Notes under the pieces: generated by a model | Database searches by the model: none | What the model was told of the DNA's origin: nothing | What the model saw: only the letters and a program-made list of their open reading frames with translations | Translations under genes and position numbers: made by a program | Shown here: in pieces, positions 7,017-14,134 of the stretch | Layout: the number at the start of each line of letters is the position of its first letter | Position numbering within the stretch: the stretch's first letter is position 1 | Virus record (IMG/VR): IMGVR_UViG_3300005529_000505 | Coordinates: 1 to 41,845 of that record | Length of the DNA: 41,845 nucleotides | Reading direction: 5' to 3' (one strand) | From: a virus

Positions 7017-7843
7017 GACGCCGCCTCATCGTCGTCGAACAGGGTTCCTTGCGGGAACGGGCGGTTAGACCACAGCGCCTCGGTACGGTTGCCCCACGTC
7101 TCGGCGTTCTGGCCGGTGCCCGATGCGAACTCCGTCCGGTGCCAATCGGGGAACAGCTCGCGGTCGTAGAGGTCCGAGGGGTAGCCCGACAGCACCACGG
7201 ACGCCTTGACCTGCTGGAGGGCCTTGGCGAGGTCGCGGTGGTCATCCTCGGTCATCTCGTGCCGGTAGGCCCCACTGCTCCGGGTGGAGCGCAAATAGGG
7301 TGGGTCCACGTAGAGCAGCACGTTGGGGCTGCGGCCGTACCACTCGATCAGTTCCAGCGCGGGCCGGTTTTCCAGCGACACGTGGTGGAGCCGCTCAGCC
7401 GCGTCGTGCATGCGTCCGACGTAGGCGCTCAGGTATTCCGGCATCCCATGGGCCGAACCGCCCGGCTCCACGAAGTGCCGCCACCCGGTGCTGCGGAGCG
7501 TCCCAGTGCGGCCCTGGGTGAGCCGCACCCACACGCGGCGGGCCTGCTCGAGGTCGCCGCACGGGGCGTCCACGTCCTCGGCGCCGTCGAACTCCGCGAG
7601 AGAGTGCGGGGTCAGGGCGCACATCCGCGCGAGCTCGGCAGGCTGATCCCGCAGCACCCGCCAGAACGCCACCACGGCCCCGTCGAGGTCGTTGATGGTT
7701 TCCATCCCCGATGCCCGCTTTTCCAGCAGGACCGCGAGAGAACCACAGTAGGGCTCCACGTAGTGGCCGTGCGCGGGCAGCAGGGCGGCGATCCGGGAGG
7801 CGAGGATCGACTTCCCCCCGAAGTAGATAAACGGCGGCTTCAC
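7013..7843 (-). CDS. D12-class adenine-specific DNA methyltransferase (Dam-like)
   Basis: 276 residues from a GTG at 7843. It has the D12 class architecture: IYFGGK (7-11, SAM-binding start), YVEPYCGSLAV (28-38), NDLDG (51-55) and the catalytic LLYVDPPYL with DPPY at 180-183. It methylates N6 of adenine; class members include Dam enzymes for GATC, but specificity cannot be read here. The frame is open far upstream, but the GTG overlaps the preceding gene's stop and precedes the first motif directly. The C-terminus ends QGTLFDDDEAAS, with the same LFDDD tail as the next protein. Confidence 0.93.
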   Translation of the reverse strand: MKPPFIYFGGKSILASRIAALLPAHGHYVEPYCGSLAVLLEKRASGMETINDLDGAVVAFWRVLRDQPAELARMCALTPHSLAEFDGAEDVDAPCGDLEQARRVWVRLTQGRTGTLRSTGWRHFVEPGGSAHGMPEYLSAYVGRMHDAAERLHHVSLENRPALELIEWYGRSPNVLLYVDPPYLRSTRSSGAYRHEMTEDDHRDLAKALQQVKASVVLSGYPSDLYDRELFPDWHRTEFASGTGQNAETWGNRTEALWSNRPFPQGTLFDDDEAAS

Positions 7844-8133
7844 CCGGCCCTCCCGCACAGCCCGCACCGGAACCCCTCCGGAGGTTCCCCCGCACACCTG
7901 GGGCACGGCACATCCGGTGCCCGCAGAAGCACCCACGGATCTATGCCGAGGGCCTTGGCGAGCCGTTCCAGCATCGGGAACGTCAGCCCACGTTTCCCGT
8001 TTTCGATCATCAGAACCGCGGCCGGGGTGTGGCCCGCGTCTGCCGCCAGCTGCGACGAGGACAGGTCCAGGGCCTTCCTCGCCTCGGTGATCCTGGCGAC
8101 TACGACGGGGGTCAGCGAGTCGGTGGGCATCAT
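7840..8133 (-). CDS. XRE-type HTH protein with C-terminal zinc ribbon
   Basis: 97 residues from ATG 8133 (ATGA overlap). An XRE helix-turn-helix occupies residues about 12-65 (RKALDLSSSQLAADAGHTPA, VLMIENGKRG, MLERLAKALGIDP). It is followed by CPRCAGEPPEGFRCGLCG, a four-Cys zinc ribbon. The combination suggests a small DNA-binding regulator, perhaps controlling the methylase operon in which it sits, as C-proteins do. A role is inferred only. Confidence 0.85.
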   Translation of the reverse strand: MMPTDSLTPVVVARITEARKALDLSSSQLAADAGHTPAAVLMIENGKRGLTFPMLERLAKALGIDPWVLLRAPDVPCPRCAGEPPEGFRCGLCGRAG

Positions 8134-8726
8134 GCTGGCTCCCACGGGGTGAGGTTCGTCGAGTAGGCCAGCCGCCCCGGGTGGCGCGGCTGACCCTTGG
8201 CGGTGGTCCCGAGACACTGGAAACGGACCCCGGCCAGCGACCGGGTGACCTCGCCGGCGCGGCCGGAGCCGGCACCATGCGATCCCCAGCCCGCCACGAC
8301 AGCGCCGCCGGGCTGGCACATCACGGCCAGGCACGCATCGTTGCCCGGCCCGACCGGGTCCGGGTGGCCGTCGAGCTCGCCGGGGTCGGTGGCGACCAGG
8401 GCGAACAGGTTGACTACCGCGATCGAGCCGAACCCGGCGGCCTTCGCCCGCCGCCAGCAGCGGGCGATCGTCGGGTCATCCGTCCAGGCGTCCGCGGTGC
8501 TCGGGTTGAGCATCACCCAGGTCATCACCGGCCCCGGAGCCCACCGGCGGGTCAGCAGGTACCGGTAGGTGCCGCCGGCGCCGAACACCGCCACCGAGGG
8601 GCCGTAGAGCCCTTCACGCAGGTCCGCGGCAGGTTCGGCGCCTGCCTTGTCCAGTGCTTGAAGCAGGGTGCCGAGGGTGGCCCCTTCGGTCATTGCCTGG
8701 CGCAGGTCTTCGTCGGTGGCCGTCAC
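8130..8726 (-). CDS. DUF1643 domain protein
   Basis: 198 residues. The C-terminal 140 carry the DUF1643 signature: TWVMLNPSTADAWTDDPTIARC, VVNLFALVATDP, GPGNDACL, VVAGWGSHG and CLGTTAKGQPRHP. The family is found in phages and mobile elements; its activity is unknown. The N-terminal 50 residues are helical. Coupled to both neighbours by 4-base overlaps. Confidence 0.9.
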   Translation of the reverse strand: MTATDEDLRQAMTEGATLGTLLQALDKAGAEPAADLREGLYGPSVAVFGAGGTYRYLLTRRWAPGPVMTWVMLNPSTADAWTDDPTIARCWRRAKAAGFGSIAVVNLFALVATDPGELDGHPDPVGPGNDACLAVMCQPGGAVVAGWGSHGAGSGRAGEVTRSLAGVRFQCLGTTAKGQPRHPGRLAYSTNLTPWEPA

Positions 8727-9667
8727 GCCGCCACCTGCCCAGCCGCGGCACCCTCGGCGTCGACGTCGAGGGCACCCAGCGCCTCAGCCTCAGCGACCAA
8801 CTCGGCGGCGACGGTGCCGTTGACGTGGAGCCGTTTCCCGACCAGCGACACACCCCCGCCGGTGGCGAGGATCAGCCTGGCCGCGAACAGCCGCTCGGCG
8901 GCGGTGAGCGGAACCCGCCGCTTCCCGGTGGCGACCAGCCACGCGGCCCGCTCGTCAACGACCGGGCTCTCCTTCACCAGCACCCCGGCGGGAGTGCCGT
9001 CCGGGTTGTCAATGCCGTGCGGCCCTTCGTCGTCCCACGCGCCGGGCGGTGCCCAGCCGTGCCGGGTGGCGTGCCCTCGGGCGCGGGCAGCGGAGATCCG
9101 CTCACCCCGGGTGGTCTCCGCAGGTGGCCGGTCCCACATCCGGTCGTAGACAGCGCGGGTTTTACGGGCCGTGGCGGCGGTGACCTCGTGCCGGCCACGG
9201 ACCACCTTCGTCAGGTGTGCGTGACCGATCCCAACGAACTCGGCCAGCGCCCGCTCCGACCAGCCGAGAGTGACCAGCGCCTGCAGCCTGCGCCTGGTGC
9301 CGGTCCCGTCGACCTGCACCCCGCTGGCCAGGTGCTCCTCCGCCGGCTGGACAGCGAGGATCGCCTGAGCTGTTTCGGTGCGGATCCGCCTCGCAGGTGG
9401 CAGCCCCAGGCTTGGCCTCCCGTACATGACGTGCTCAACCGTGGTGCGTGGCACGCCCGCGATCTCGGCGGCGCGGCGGTGGCTGATCCCGGCGGCGGCG
9501 AGCAACTTGATGTGCTCGCGGACGGGGGCGGCTGCGGTGAACGGCTCCCACCGGCCGTAGGCGATCAGGCGGCGGCGGCGAGCGTCGTAGGCCCGGTTCG
9601 TCTCGCGGCAGTGGGCACAGGTGCAGGGGGCACGGTGGCCGCCGCGGGTCCACTTGCGCTGGCTCAC
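8723..9667 (-). CDS. Helix-turn-helix protein, two HTH segments
   Basis: 314 residues from a GTG at 9667 overlapping the preceding stop. The N-terminus has CTCAHCRETNRAYDARRRRLIAYGRW, a CxxC followed by a basic helix. Two HTH-like segments follow: LAAAGISHRRAAEIAGVPRTTVEHV and, about 75 residues later, GWSERALAEFVGIGHAHLTKV. A coiled Ala-rich C-terminus ends the protein. Proteins with this layout are common in actinophages and are presumed DNA-binding. Specific role unknown. Confidence 0.82.
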   Translation of the reverse strand: MSQRKWTRGGHRAPCTCAHCRETNRAYDARRRRLIAYGRWEPFTAAAPVREHIKLLAAAGISHRRAAEIAGVPRTTVEHVMYGRPSLGLPPARRIRTETAQAILAVQPAEEHLASGVQVDGTGTRRRLQALVTLGWSERALAEFVGIGHAHLTKVVRGRHEVTAATARKTRAVYDRMWDRPPAETTRGERISAARARGHATRHGWAPPGAWDDEGPHGIDNPDGTPAGVLVKESPVVDERAAWLVATGKRRVPLTAAERLFAARLILATGGGVSLVGKRLHVNGTVAAELVAEAEALGALDVDAEGAAAGQVAA

Positions 9668-10038
9668 TGGGCACCGTCCCGCGCACGCCCTGCCTGCTGC
9701 GCCTCTCCGGCCCGCTGCCGCATTCCCGCGAGCAGCCGGTCTTTCACCGAGGGGTCCGCGGGCTGCGGGATGGACCTGTCCACCGGGTTGCGGGCGATGT
9801 TCAGCAGGTCGTACGACGTTGATTCGGGTCGGGCGATGTGGCGGGCCAGGGTGAGGACCGCGAACCCGGGCCGCCAGTTCGCGTTGAACATCGCCAGCAG
9901 CGCGGCCCGGGTTTCTTCCCGGTCCCAGCGTGGGCGCATCGCTATGGCCACGGTCACCATGGCTGGCAGGTCCCACTCGATCACGTCGGCGGTGGGCCGG
10001 TTCTCCTCCCCGGAAGGTCCGGGTTTACGGTCGTTCAT
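9664..10038 (-). CDS. Hypothetical protein downstream of the replication gene
   Basis: 124 residues from ATG 10038 with AGGAGCC 7 bases upstream. Helical segments RPRWDREETRAALLAMFNANW and FAVLTLARHIAR are followed by a charged tail. An 86-base gap separates it from the upstream replication-initiator-like gene, so it has its own ribosome site. It may be a replication accessory factor by position only. Confidence 0.75.
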   Translation of the reverse strand: MNDRKPGPSGEENRPTADVIEWDLPAMVTVAIAMRPRWDREETRAALLAMFNANWRPGFAVLTLARHIARPESTSYDLLNIARNPVDRSIPQPADPSVKDRLLAGMRQRAGEAQQAGRARDGAQ

Positions 10039-10124
10039 GATTCGGCTCCTTGTCCGAGAGGGAGTCGGGTCGTGGGCCTGGGCCGCGTTTGGGGCGTGGC
10101 CCGGGCCCGCTGCACGTGGGGCGG

Positions 10125-11078
10125 TCATGACGGGGCCGCTTCGTGTGCTGGACGGCACACGGGGCACCGGTAGGGGGTTCCGTCCGGCTTCTCGCGCATC
10201 CCCCGGTCGCACTCGCCGCATGGCCCCGGTTCCGGCGCAGGCTCGTCCTCGGCCGGCGGCAGGAACCGCCCCTTGGGGTTGGGCTCATTGCGGATCGCCG
10301 TGCGGATGTAGGCACCGAGGTTGTCGGGGTGTCTCTTGGCGGCAGCAAGGATGGTGCTGGCGATCGTTTTGGCATGTCCGGCGGTGACGACGCGCCCGGT
10401 CCGGTCGTTAATCAATCCAATGATCGATTTGAGAAAATCGTCATCGTCTAGCGCACGCGCGTAACGGTCCGCAGCTTGATCGATTAGATCGCTTAGATCT
10501 TTAGATCTATCTAGATCTTTAGATCCAGGATCCGCGCGCGCACGCGAAGGATTCGCACCCGATTCGGTGGTGCGATCGGGTACCGATCGGAGGTGTGATC
10601 GCTCCTGCGATCGGTTATCCGATGGGTCCTCTGATCGGTTATCCGATGAGGCGAGCAAGCAGTGGGGGCATCCCGGCTTGACCACGTTCCGCCCCTTGTG
10701 CCAGCGGAGGTGGTTGCCGAAGCTGCCGCCGTCCGACTTGCCGTCGTGCTCGGCGCGAACCTCTTCCTTCGTCGGCTGGTGCTCGAAGTAGTCATGGATC
10801 ACCCAGCCGCCTTCACTCGCTGGCCCTGGGCAGTTCTCGGACGTGCACGCCTGCTCGGCCTGGTGCCAGACACCCCGGCGCACGCACTCGGCCGCGAGGC
10901 GCTCAACGCCCCGCAGCCGTGGGCACACGAGGTCGAGGTCTTCGGTGGGGATAAAGCCGTCTGTCGTGTTGCGGAAGCACCAGAAGATCGCTGAGGTGTG
11001 CAGCCGGAACGCCGCATCGGAGAGCCCGTCGACCTTGCGGTGGATCGGGTACTGGGGGTCGAAGCTGACGGAGGGCAT
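10125..11078 (-). CDS. Replication-initiator-like winged-helix protein
   Basis: 317 residues; the ATG overlaps the upstream stop (TGATG). The N-terminal domain (about 1-105) has the look of the winged-helix domain of phage replication proteins: VDGLSDAAFRLHTSAIFWC, TDGFIPTEDLDLV, GVWH. A linker (about 135-200) has a low-complexity S-x-x-R tetrapeptide repeat. A helical domain (205-265) and a zinc pair (CGEC ... CPVC, 287-308) end it. The linker DNA holds 12-bp repeats and a GATC cluster, as lambda O carries its origin inside its own gene. Neighbour genes (HNH/winged helix, methylase) fit a replication operon. Initiator function is inferred. Confidence 0.75.
   Translation of the reverse strand: MPSVSFDPQYPIHRKVDGLSDAAFRLHTSAIFWCFRNTTDGFIPTEDLDLVCPRLRGVERLAAECVRRGVWHQAEQACTSENCPGPASEGGWVIHDYFEHQPTKEEVRAEHDGKSDGGSFGNHLRWHKGRNVVKPGCPHCLLASSDNRSEDPSDNRSQERSHLRSVPDRTTESGANPSRARADPGSKDLDRSKDLSDLIDQAADRYARALDDDDFLKSIIGLINDRTGRVVTAGHAKTIASTILAAAKRHPDNLGAYIRTAIRNEPNPKGRFLPPAEDEPAPEPGPCGECDRGMREKPDGTPYRCPVCRPAHEAAPS
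10410..10532. other. GATC cluster with AT-rich flank, candidate replication origin
   Basis: GATC occurs at 10478, 10487, 10496, 10504, 10514, 10522 and 10529, with steps of 7-10 bases, and again at 10422. Around it, 10410-10447 is unusually AT-rich for this genome (runs such as GAGAAAATCG). With the iterons on the gene-upstream side, the order iterons, GATC block, AT-rich stretch matches an origin with an unwinding element. Origin function is inferred. Confidence 0.5.
10574..10656. repeat. Intragenic 12-bp tandem repeats (iteron-like)
   Basis: Units start at 10585, 10597, 10609, 10621, 10633 and 10645, each with GAT; an 11-bp unit precedes at 10574. GATCGGTTATCC is exact at 10609 and 10633, and the following GATG makes a 16-base match. 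The 12-base step encodes a four-residue repeat, so it is invisible to reading frame. It resembles iterons bound by a replication initiator. Confidence 0.7.
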
Positions 11079-11662
11079 CAGTCGCCACTCCCCGCCGCCA
11101 CCGCGACGCCCGGCGGGTCGAGCAGGACCATGCCGGCCTGCTCGGGCGTCCTGGGACCCTTCTTGGTGTTGCACGCGGTGCAGGCGACCACGAGGTTCTC
11201 AAGGCTGTTGTCGCCCTCTGGGTCTACGTGCTCGAAGACTCCGCTGTTGGTCGCGCAGACGCCACCCCAGCGGACGGCGCAGCCGCAGTACCGGCAGAGG
11301 TCGGCGTCCCGCTCGCGGACCGCCTGCCTAATCTCTTCGTCGCGCCAGAGCGCTTGGCGGCGTGTGTTCGCCGCTCTCTCTCGCTGGACCTGCTCGCGCG
11401 TCGGATGCCACTCCGGGTGGTAGAGCCCGATGTACCATCTGTCCCCCCGGTCTTCCCACCAGCCCTTGGCAACGAGCCCCGCCGCGGCTTCGGTCGCGGC
11501 AGGCGACCCGGCGAACCGGTGCAGGTTGCGTTTGGGGACGTACAGATCGAGGCCGCGCTCGTTGGACCACATAAGCGCCTCGCCGTAAGTGCGGAACTCC
11601 GCATCGGTGAGGTCGCGGGAGTCGTAGGCGAACTCGTCCCCAAACCTGGTGTAAGTGGCCAA
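11078..11662 (-). CDS. Winged-helix/HNH endonuclease protein
   Basis: 194 residues starting at a TTG (11662); an in-frame TGA lies 8 codons upstream, and GAGAGGCGG precedes the start. Residues 1-105 resemble the N-terminal domain of the next gene (LTDAEFRTYGEALMWSNERG, LVAKGWWED). Residues 118-178 are an HNH domain: DADLCRYCGCAV (C123, C126), FEHVDPEGDNSLENLVVACTAC (H145, N157, C161, C164), NTKKG. HNH enzymes next to replication genes are common in phages; here it is fused to a replication-type domain. First gene of its operon. Confidence 0.85.
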   Translation of the reverse strand: MATYTRFGDEFAYDSRDLTDAEFRTYGEALMWSNERGLDLYVPKRNLHRFAGSPAATEAAAGLVAKGWWEDRGDRWYIGLYHPEWHPTREQVQRERAANTRRQALWRDEEIRQAVRERDADLCRYCGCAVRWGGVCATNSGVFEHVDPEGDNSLENLVVACTACNTKKGPRTPEQAGMVLLDPPGVAVAAGSGD

Positions 11663-11865
11663 CCTTCCGGCCGCCTCTCTTGGTCAATGTGCTGGTAGGA
11701 CTGCTTGGCTAACCTCGGTCATGACCTTACATCATGCAACTAGACCATGCGCAAGTCTCGTGACACCAACACGTGTTGATGTGTTATGGTGGAAGCACAA
11801 GACACGATCGCGGTCATGGCGCGAGTCATGAACGAGATCACGATCTGAGTACGTGATGTGGAATC
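11663..11865. promoter_or_regulatory. Divergent intergenic region with palindromic operators
   Basis: Low-GC stretch between the minus operon (start 11662) and the plus gene at 11866. CAACACGTGTTG (11767-11778) is a perfect palindrome between a TGACAC (11761) and a TATGGT (11785), an 18-base spacing, so a repressor there would block the plus promoter. GGTCATGACC (11717-11726) is a second perfect palindrome on the minus-operon side. GTGGAAGCACA occurs at 11789 and again at 11881, just inside the gene, a short duplication. Confidence 0.55.
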
Positions 11866-12117
11866 ATGGGAGGCATGGACGTGGAAGCACAGATCGCCGA
11901 CGCGGCAGACCGCGTGTGGCGCGGCCTCGAGGCGCAAGACGAGCTGTGGCACCTGATCCACGAGCACGGCGGCGACCCGAAGCGCGACCCCAGCAAGATC
12001 GGGGCAACGCGAATCGCCGAACTGACGGACTACCTGTACCGGACGGAACACATCAGCCGGATACCGTCCTTGGAGCCCCCCAAGCGCCGCAAGCGCAGGC
12101 GCCGCATGGCTGACTGA
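11866..12117 (+). CDS. Small hypothetical protein with basic tail (83 aa)
   Basis: Starts at ATG 11866; an in-frame ATG at 11875 is close behind a GGGAGG and may also serve. Helical and acidic in the first 60 residues (AQIADAADRVWRGLEAQDEL), it ends in a strongly basic stretch (PPKRRKRRRRMAD). It faces the replication operon across a palindromic operator and ends before a strong hairpin. A small regulator is plausible; no domain recognised. Confidence 0.65.
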   Translation: MGGMDVEAQIADAADRVWRGLEAQDELWHLIHEHGGDPKRDPSKIGATRIAELTDYLYRTEHISRIPSLEPPKRRKRRRRMAD

Positions 12118-12153
12118 CCAACGACTAGCTGCCCCTCCCGGCAGCGCCCTGGA

Positions 12154-12181
12154 CCGCCCACCGGCCTCCCCCGGTGGGCGG
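12154..12181. terminator. Bidirectional hairpin terminator
   Basis: CCGCCCACCGG (12154-12164) pairs with 12171-12181 around a six-base CCTCCC loop, followed by TTCGGTGTCT. It lies between two convergent genes (ends 12117 and 12201). Confidence 0.75.
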
Positions 12182-12200
12182 TTCGGTGTCTGGGCACACA

Positions 12201-12599
12201 TCACGACGCGGCCCGCTCTCTCCGCGCACGGGCCGCCGCAGCCCGGACCCGCTTCCTGCGTTCCGTCTCACGGTCGTCCTCGGCGGTCCCGCCCCACGTC
12301 CCGTATCGTTCGGGCCGGCTGATCGCGTAGCCGAAACACTCGGCCCGCACGGGGCACCCGGCGCAGACCGCCGCCGCCTGCTTCTCCCGCCGCTCCCTGT
12401 CCCGCTGCCGCTCCCCGTCGTGGCCGAAGAACAGCTCGAGGGGGCGGCCGCGGCACGCCGCCGAGCTCTGCCAGGCCCAGGAGGCCGTAACCGGCCGGGC
12501 CGCCACGGAGGCAACGGCCCGGCCGGCCTGCACGCTTTCCGGCGCCGCCGAGGGGGACTCCCGGCGGGGTACTCGCGTGCAGCCTTTGGTGGCCGTCAT
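12201..12599 (-). CDS. WhiB-family Fe-S transcriptional regulator
   Basis: 132 residues with all family marks: SAACRG (first Cys), VCAGCPVRAECFGYA (three more Cys with CxxC and Cx5C), then the turn ERYGTWGGTAEDDRE. The four Cys bind a [4Fe-4S] cluster. The C-terminus is an Arg/Ala-rich basic tail as in DNA- or sigma-binding members. Length is normal, with a 45-residue N-terminal extension. It is the last gene of the 12-20 kb operon, overlapping the previous one by 4 bases. WhiB-like proteins are also carried by actinophages and plasmids; target unknown. Confidence 0.95.
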   Translation of the reverse strand: MTATKGCTRVPRRESPSAAPESVQAGRAVASVAARPVTASWAWQSSAACRGRPLELFFGHDGERQRDRERREKQAAAVCAGCPVRAECFGYAISRPERYGTWGGTAEDDRETERRKRVRAAAARARRERAAS

Positions 12600-12949
12600 A
12601 GCGGCGGCCCCACGTGTGCGGGATTGTCGTTGGAGCAGTAGCCGGTGTCGTGGGCGAGCCGGTGGATCCGGTCAGCTGACCCGTGCGGGCACTGGGAGGC
12701 GCTGACCCTTTCCATCGAGCAGCCGCACGGCAGCACCAGGTGGCAGACGGGGCAGTTGAACCCGGCGAGGTGGGCGGTGACCGCGGTCTCCAGGTTGAGG
12801 CGTTTGATCCCCCATCCCTGGATGCCGATGCGGCGCAGCAGGTCGTGCTGTGCCCGGACTATGTCGTCGGTACGGCCGGCGGTTGACATGGTTCCGACGT
12901 GGCCGTCCCGGTGGACGAGCGCGAGGACGGTCTCGGGGGCGCCCATCAC
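12596..12949 (-). CDS. Cys-rich hypothetical protein
   Basis: 117 residues; start is GTG 12949 (overlap 4) or ATG 12946. It holds FNCPVCHLVLPCGCSME and QCPHG, probably a zinc site, next to a helical segment (VRAQHDLLRRIGIQGWGI). It lies between an unknown protein and the WhiB gene, both overlapping. Function unknown. Confidence 0.78.
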   Translation of the reverse strand: MMGAPETVLALVHRDGHVGTMSTAGRTDDIVRAQHDLLRRIGIQGWGIKRLNLETAVTAHLAGFNCPVCHLVLPCGCSMERVSASQCPHGSADRIHRLAHDTGYCSNDNPAHVGPPL

Positions 12950-13476
12950 GTGCCCCCGGTCTTCTCGGCGTAGTAGGCAGCAGCAGCGCGGGCGGCGGCC
13001 TCGGCGAGGTTGGCGAAGCCGTCGACCTGAAGACTGTCTTCGCCGAACGGCATCGCCCCGGCGATCCTCTTGACGAGCTCGGGGTCCGGTCTGGCGTCCG
13101 CCGCCTTCGCTGCGGCCTGGTCGGCTTCGTCAGCTTCCGCGATGAGTGTTGCGCCCAGCTCGCGAGCCGTCGCGGCGCTGAGAGGCGAGTCGCACTCGAG
13201 CCCAACCGGCAGGCCGCCCACCATGCTGCGGTGCACCCGGGCGGGGCCGATCTGGACCGATGCGTACATGGTCGGCAGATGTGCGGGCCCGTCCGCGATC
13301 ACCGGCGCCGTCAGCCCTGCGGCTTCGTAGAGCGCGCGGGCGATACCCCGGGTGACTTCCGGGACGTCGGCCGGGGCGATCTGATAGGCGGTACGGCTGA
13401 TCGCGAGTGCTGGCCGGCCATAGCCGTTGGCCCCAGCGCTGATGCTGCCGTACTCGTACTCGGAAGGCCCGCTCAT
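12946..13476 (-). CDS. Hypothetical protein
   Basis: 176 residues. The segment IAPADVPEVTRGIARALYEAAGL is helical and the C-terminus is an Ala-rich helix. Part of it (ARVHRSMVGGLPVGLECDSPLSAATARELGATLIAEA) resembles the layout of the next upstream protein, so the two may be distantly related. Four-base overlaps at both ends. No family recognised. Confidence 0.75.
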   Translation of the reverse strand: MSGPSEYEYGSISAGANGYGRPALAISRTAYQIAPADVPEVTRGIARALYEAAGLTAPVIADGPAHLPTMYASVQIGPARVHRSMVGGLPVGLECDSPLSAATARELGATLIAEADEADQAAAKAADARPDPELVKRIAGAMPFGEDSLQVDGFANLAEAAARAAAAYYAEKTGGT

Positions 13477-13856
13477 GCCGTCGCTCCCGTCTTCTCGGTG
13501 AGGTCATAGCGGGCAGCCAGCCCACGGGCGACGAACCGGGCGAGCGCCTCAGCCTCGTACGGGTCGTCGATGGCGTCGGTGGGGATGGCGTCGCAGATGG
13601 CCTGGATGAGTGCCGGGGCGGGCTTGCCGTTCGCTGTCCCGACGAGGTCCACGTGCCCACCAGTGGCGACGGCTGCCTTCAGTGCCCGGTCGATCCCAGG
13701 TGCCACCCAAGGGACGTCGCACGCCTGGATGTGGACCGTGACGACCTGGGTGATGTCGCCGCCGCATGTGGCGGTGAGTTCGACGTCGCCGGTCATGGTG
13801 GCGCGGACTTCGAGCTTCTCGCCGGGGACGTCGTACTGGAACAAGGCGATGCTCAT
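13473..13856 (-). CDS. Hypothetical protein
   Basis: 127 residues from ATG 13856, which overlaps the upstream stop. It has beta-rich strands first (ALFQYDVPGEKLEVRATMTG, DITQVVTVHIQACDV), then an acidic helical C-terminal region. The frame is open further upstream, but the overlap fixes the start. Not recognised. Confidence 0.72.
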   Translation of the reverse strand: MSIALFQYDVPGEKLEVRATMTGDVELTATCGGDITQVVTVHIQACDVPWVAPGIDRALKAAVATGGHVDLVGTANGKPAPALIQAICDAIPTDAIDDPYEAEALARFVARGLAARYDLTEKTGATA

Positions 13857-14134
13857 GACGCCAGTCCTTCCACGAGATCCCAGGTCAGGGTGAAGCTGAG
13901 TGGCTGCACCGCCAGGCCGCGGTCGAAGTCGGCCATGAAGGCGCTCACCTCGACGGGGAGTTGCGCCCGCATCCGGTGGCCGCAACTGCCGGTGGCGACC
14001 GCGTAGATGCCGCCTGCGGAGACGTCGATGAGACCCGAGGCAAGAAGCGCCAGAGCTACAGGACAGCTGCCGCACCTGCCCCGCTGGCCCTCGTCGATGA
14101 TTCGCTGGGTGACCTTGTAGGTGACAGTGCTCAT
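13853..14134 (-). CDS. Small hypothetical protein with Cys pair (93 aa)
   Basis: Starts at ATG 14134, overlapping the stop of the DUF5131 gene. Sequence features are RIIDEGQRGRCGSCPVALAL, then GIYAVATGSCGHRM and FTLTWDL. The motif order suggests an alpha/beta fold with a possible metal site. The family appears to be one of the small phage-type proteins, but I cannot name it. Confidence 0.72.
   Translation of the reverse strand: MSTVTYKVTQRIIDEGQRGRCGSCPVALALLASGLIDVSAGGIYAVATGSCGHRMRAQLPVEVSAFMADFDRGLAVQPLSFTLTWDLVEGLAS

Noticed and set aside
8654-10387. 577-codon open frame on the plus strand
   Set aside because: Shadow of the DUF1643, HTH and replication genes; Arg/Gly/Pro-rich, without domains or ribosome site.
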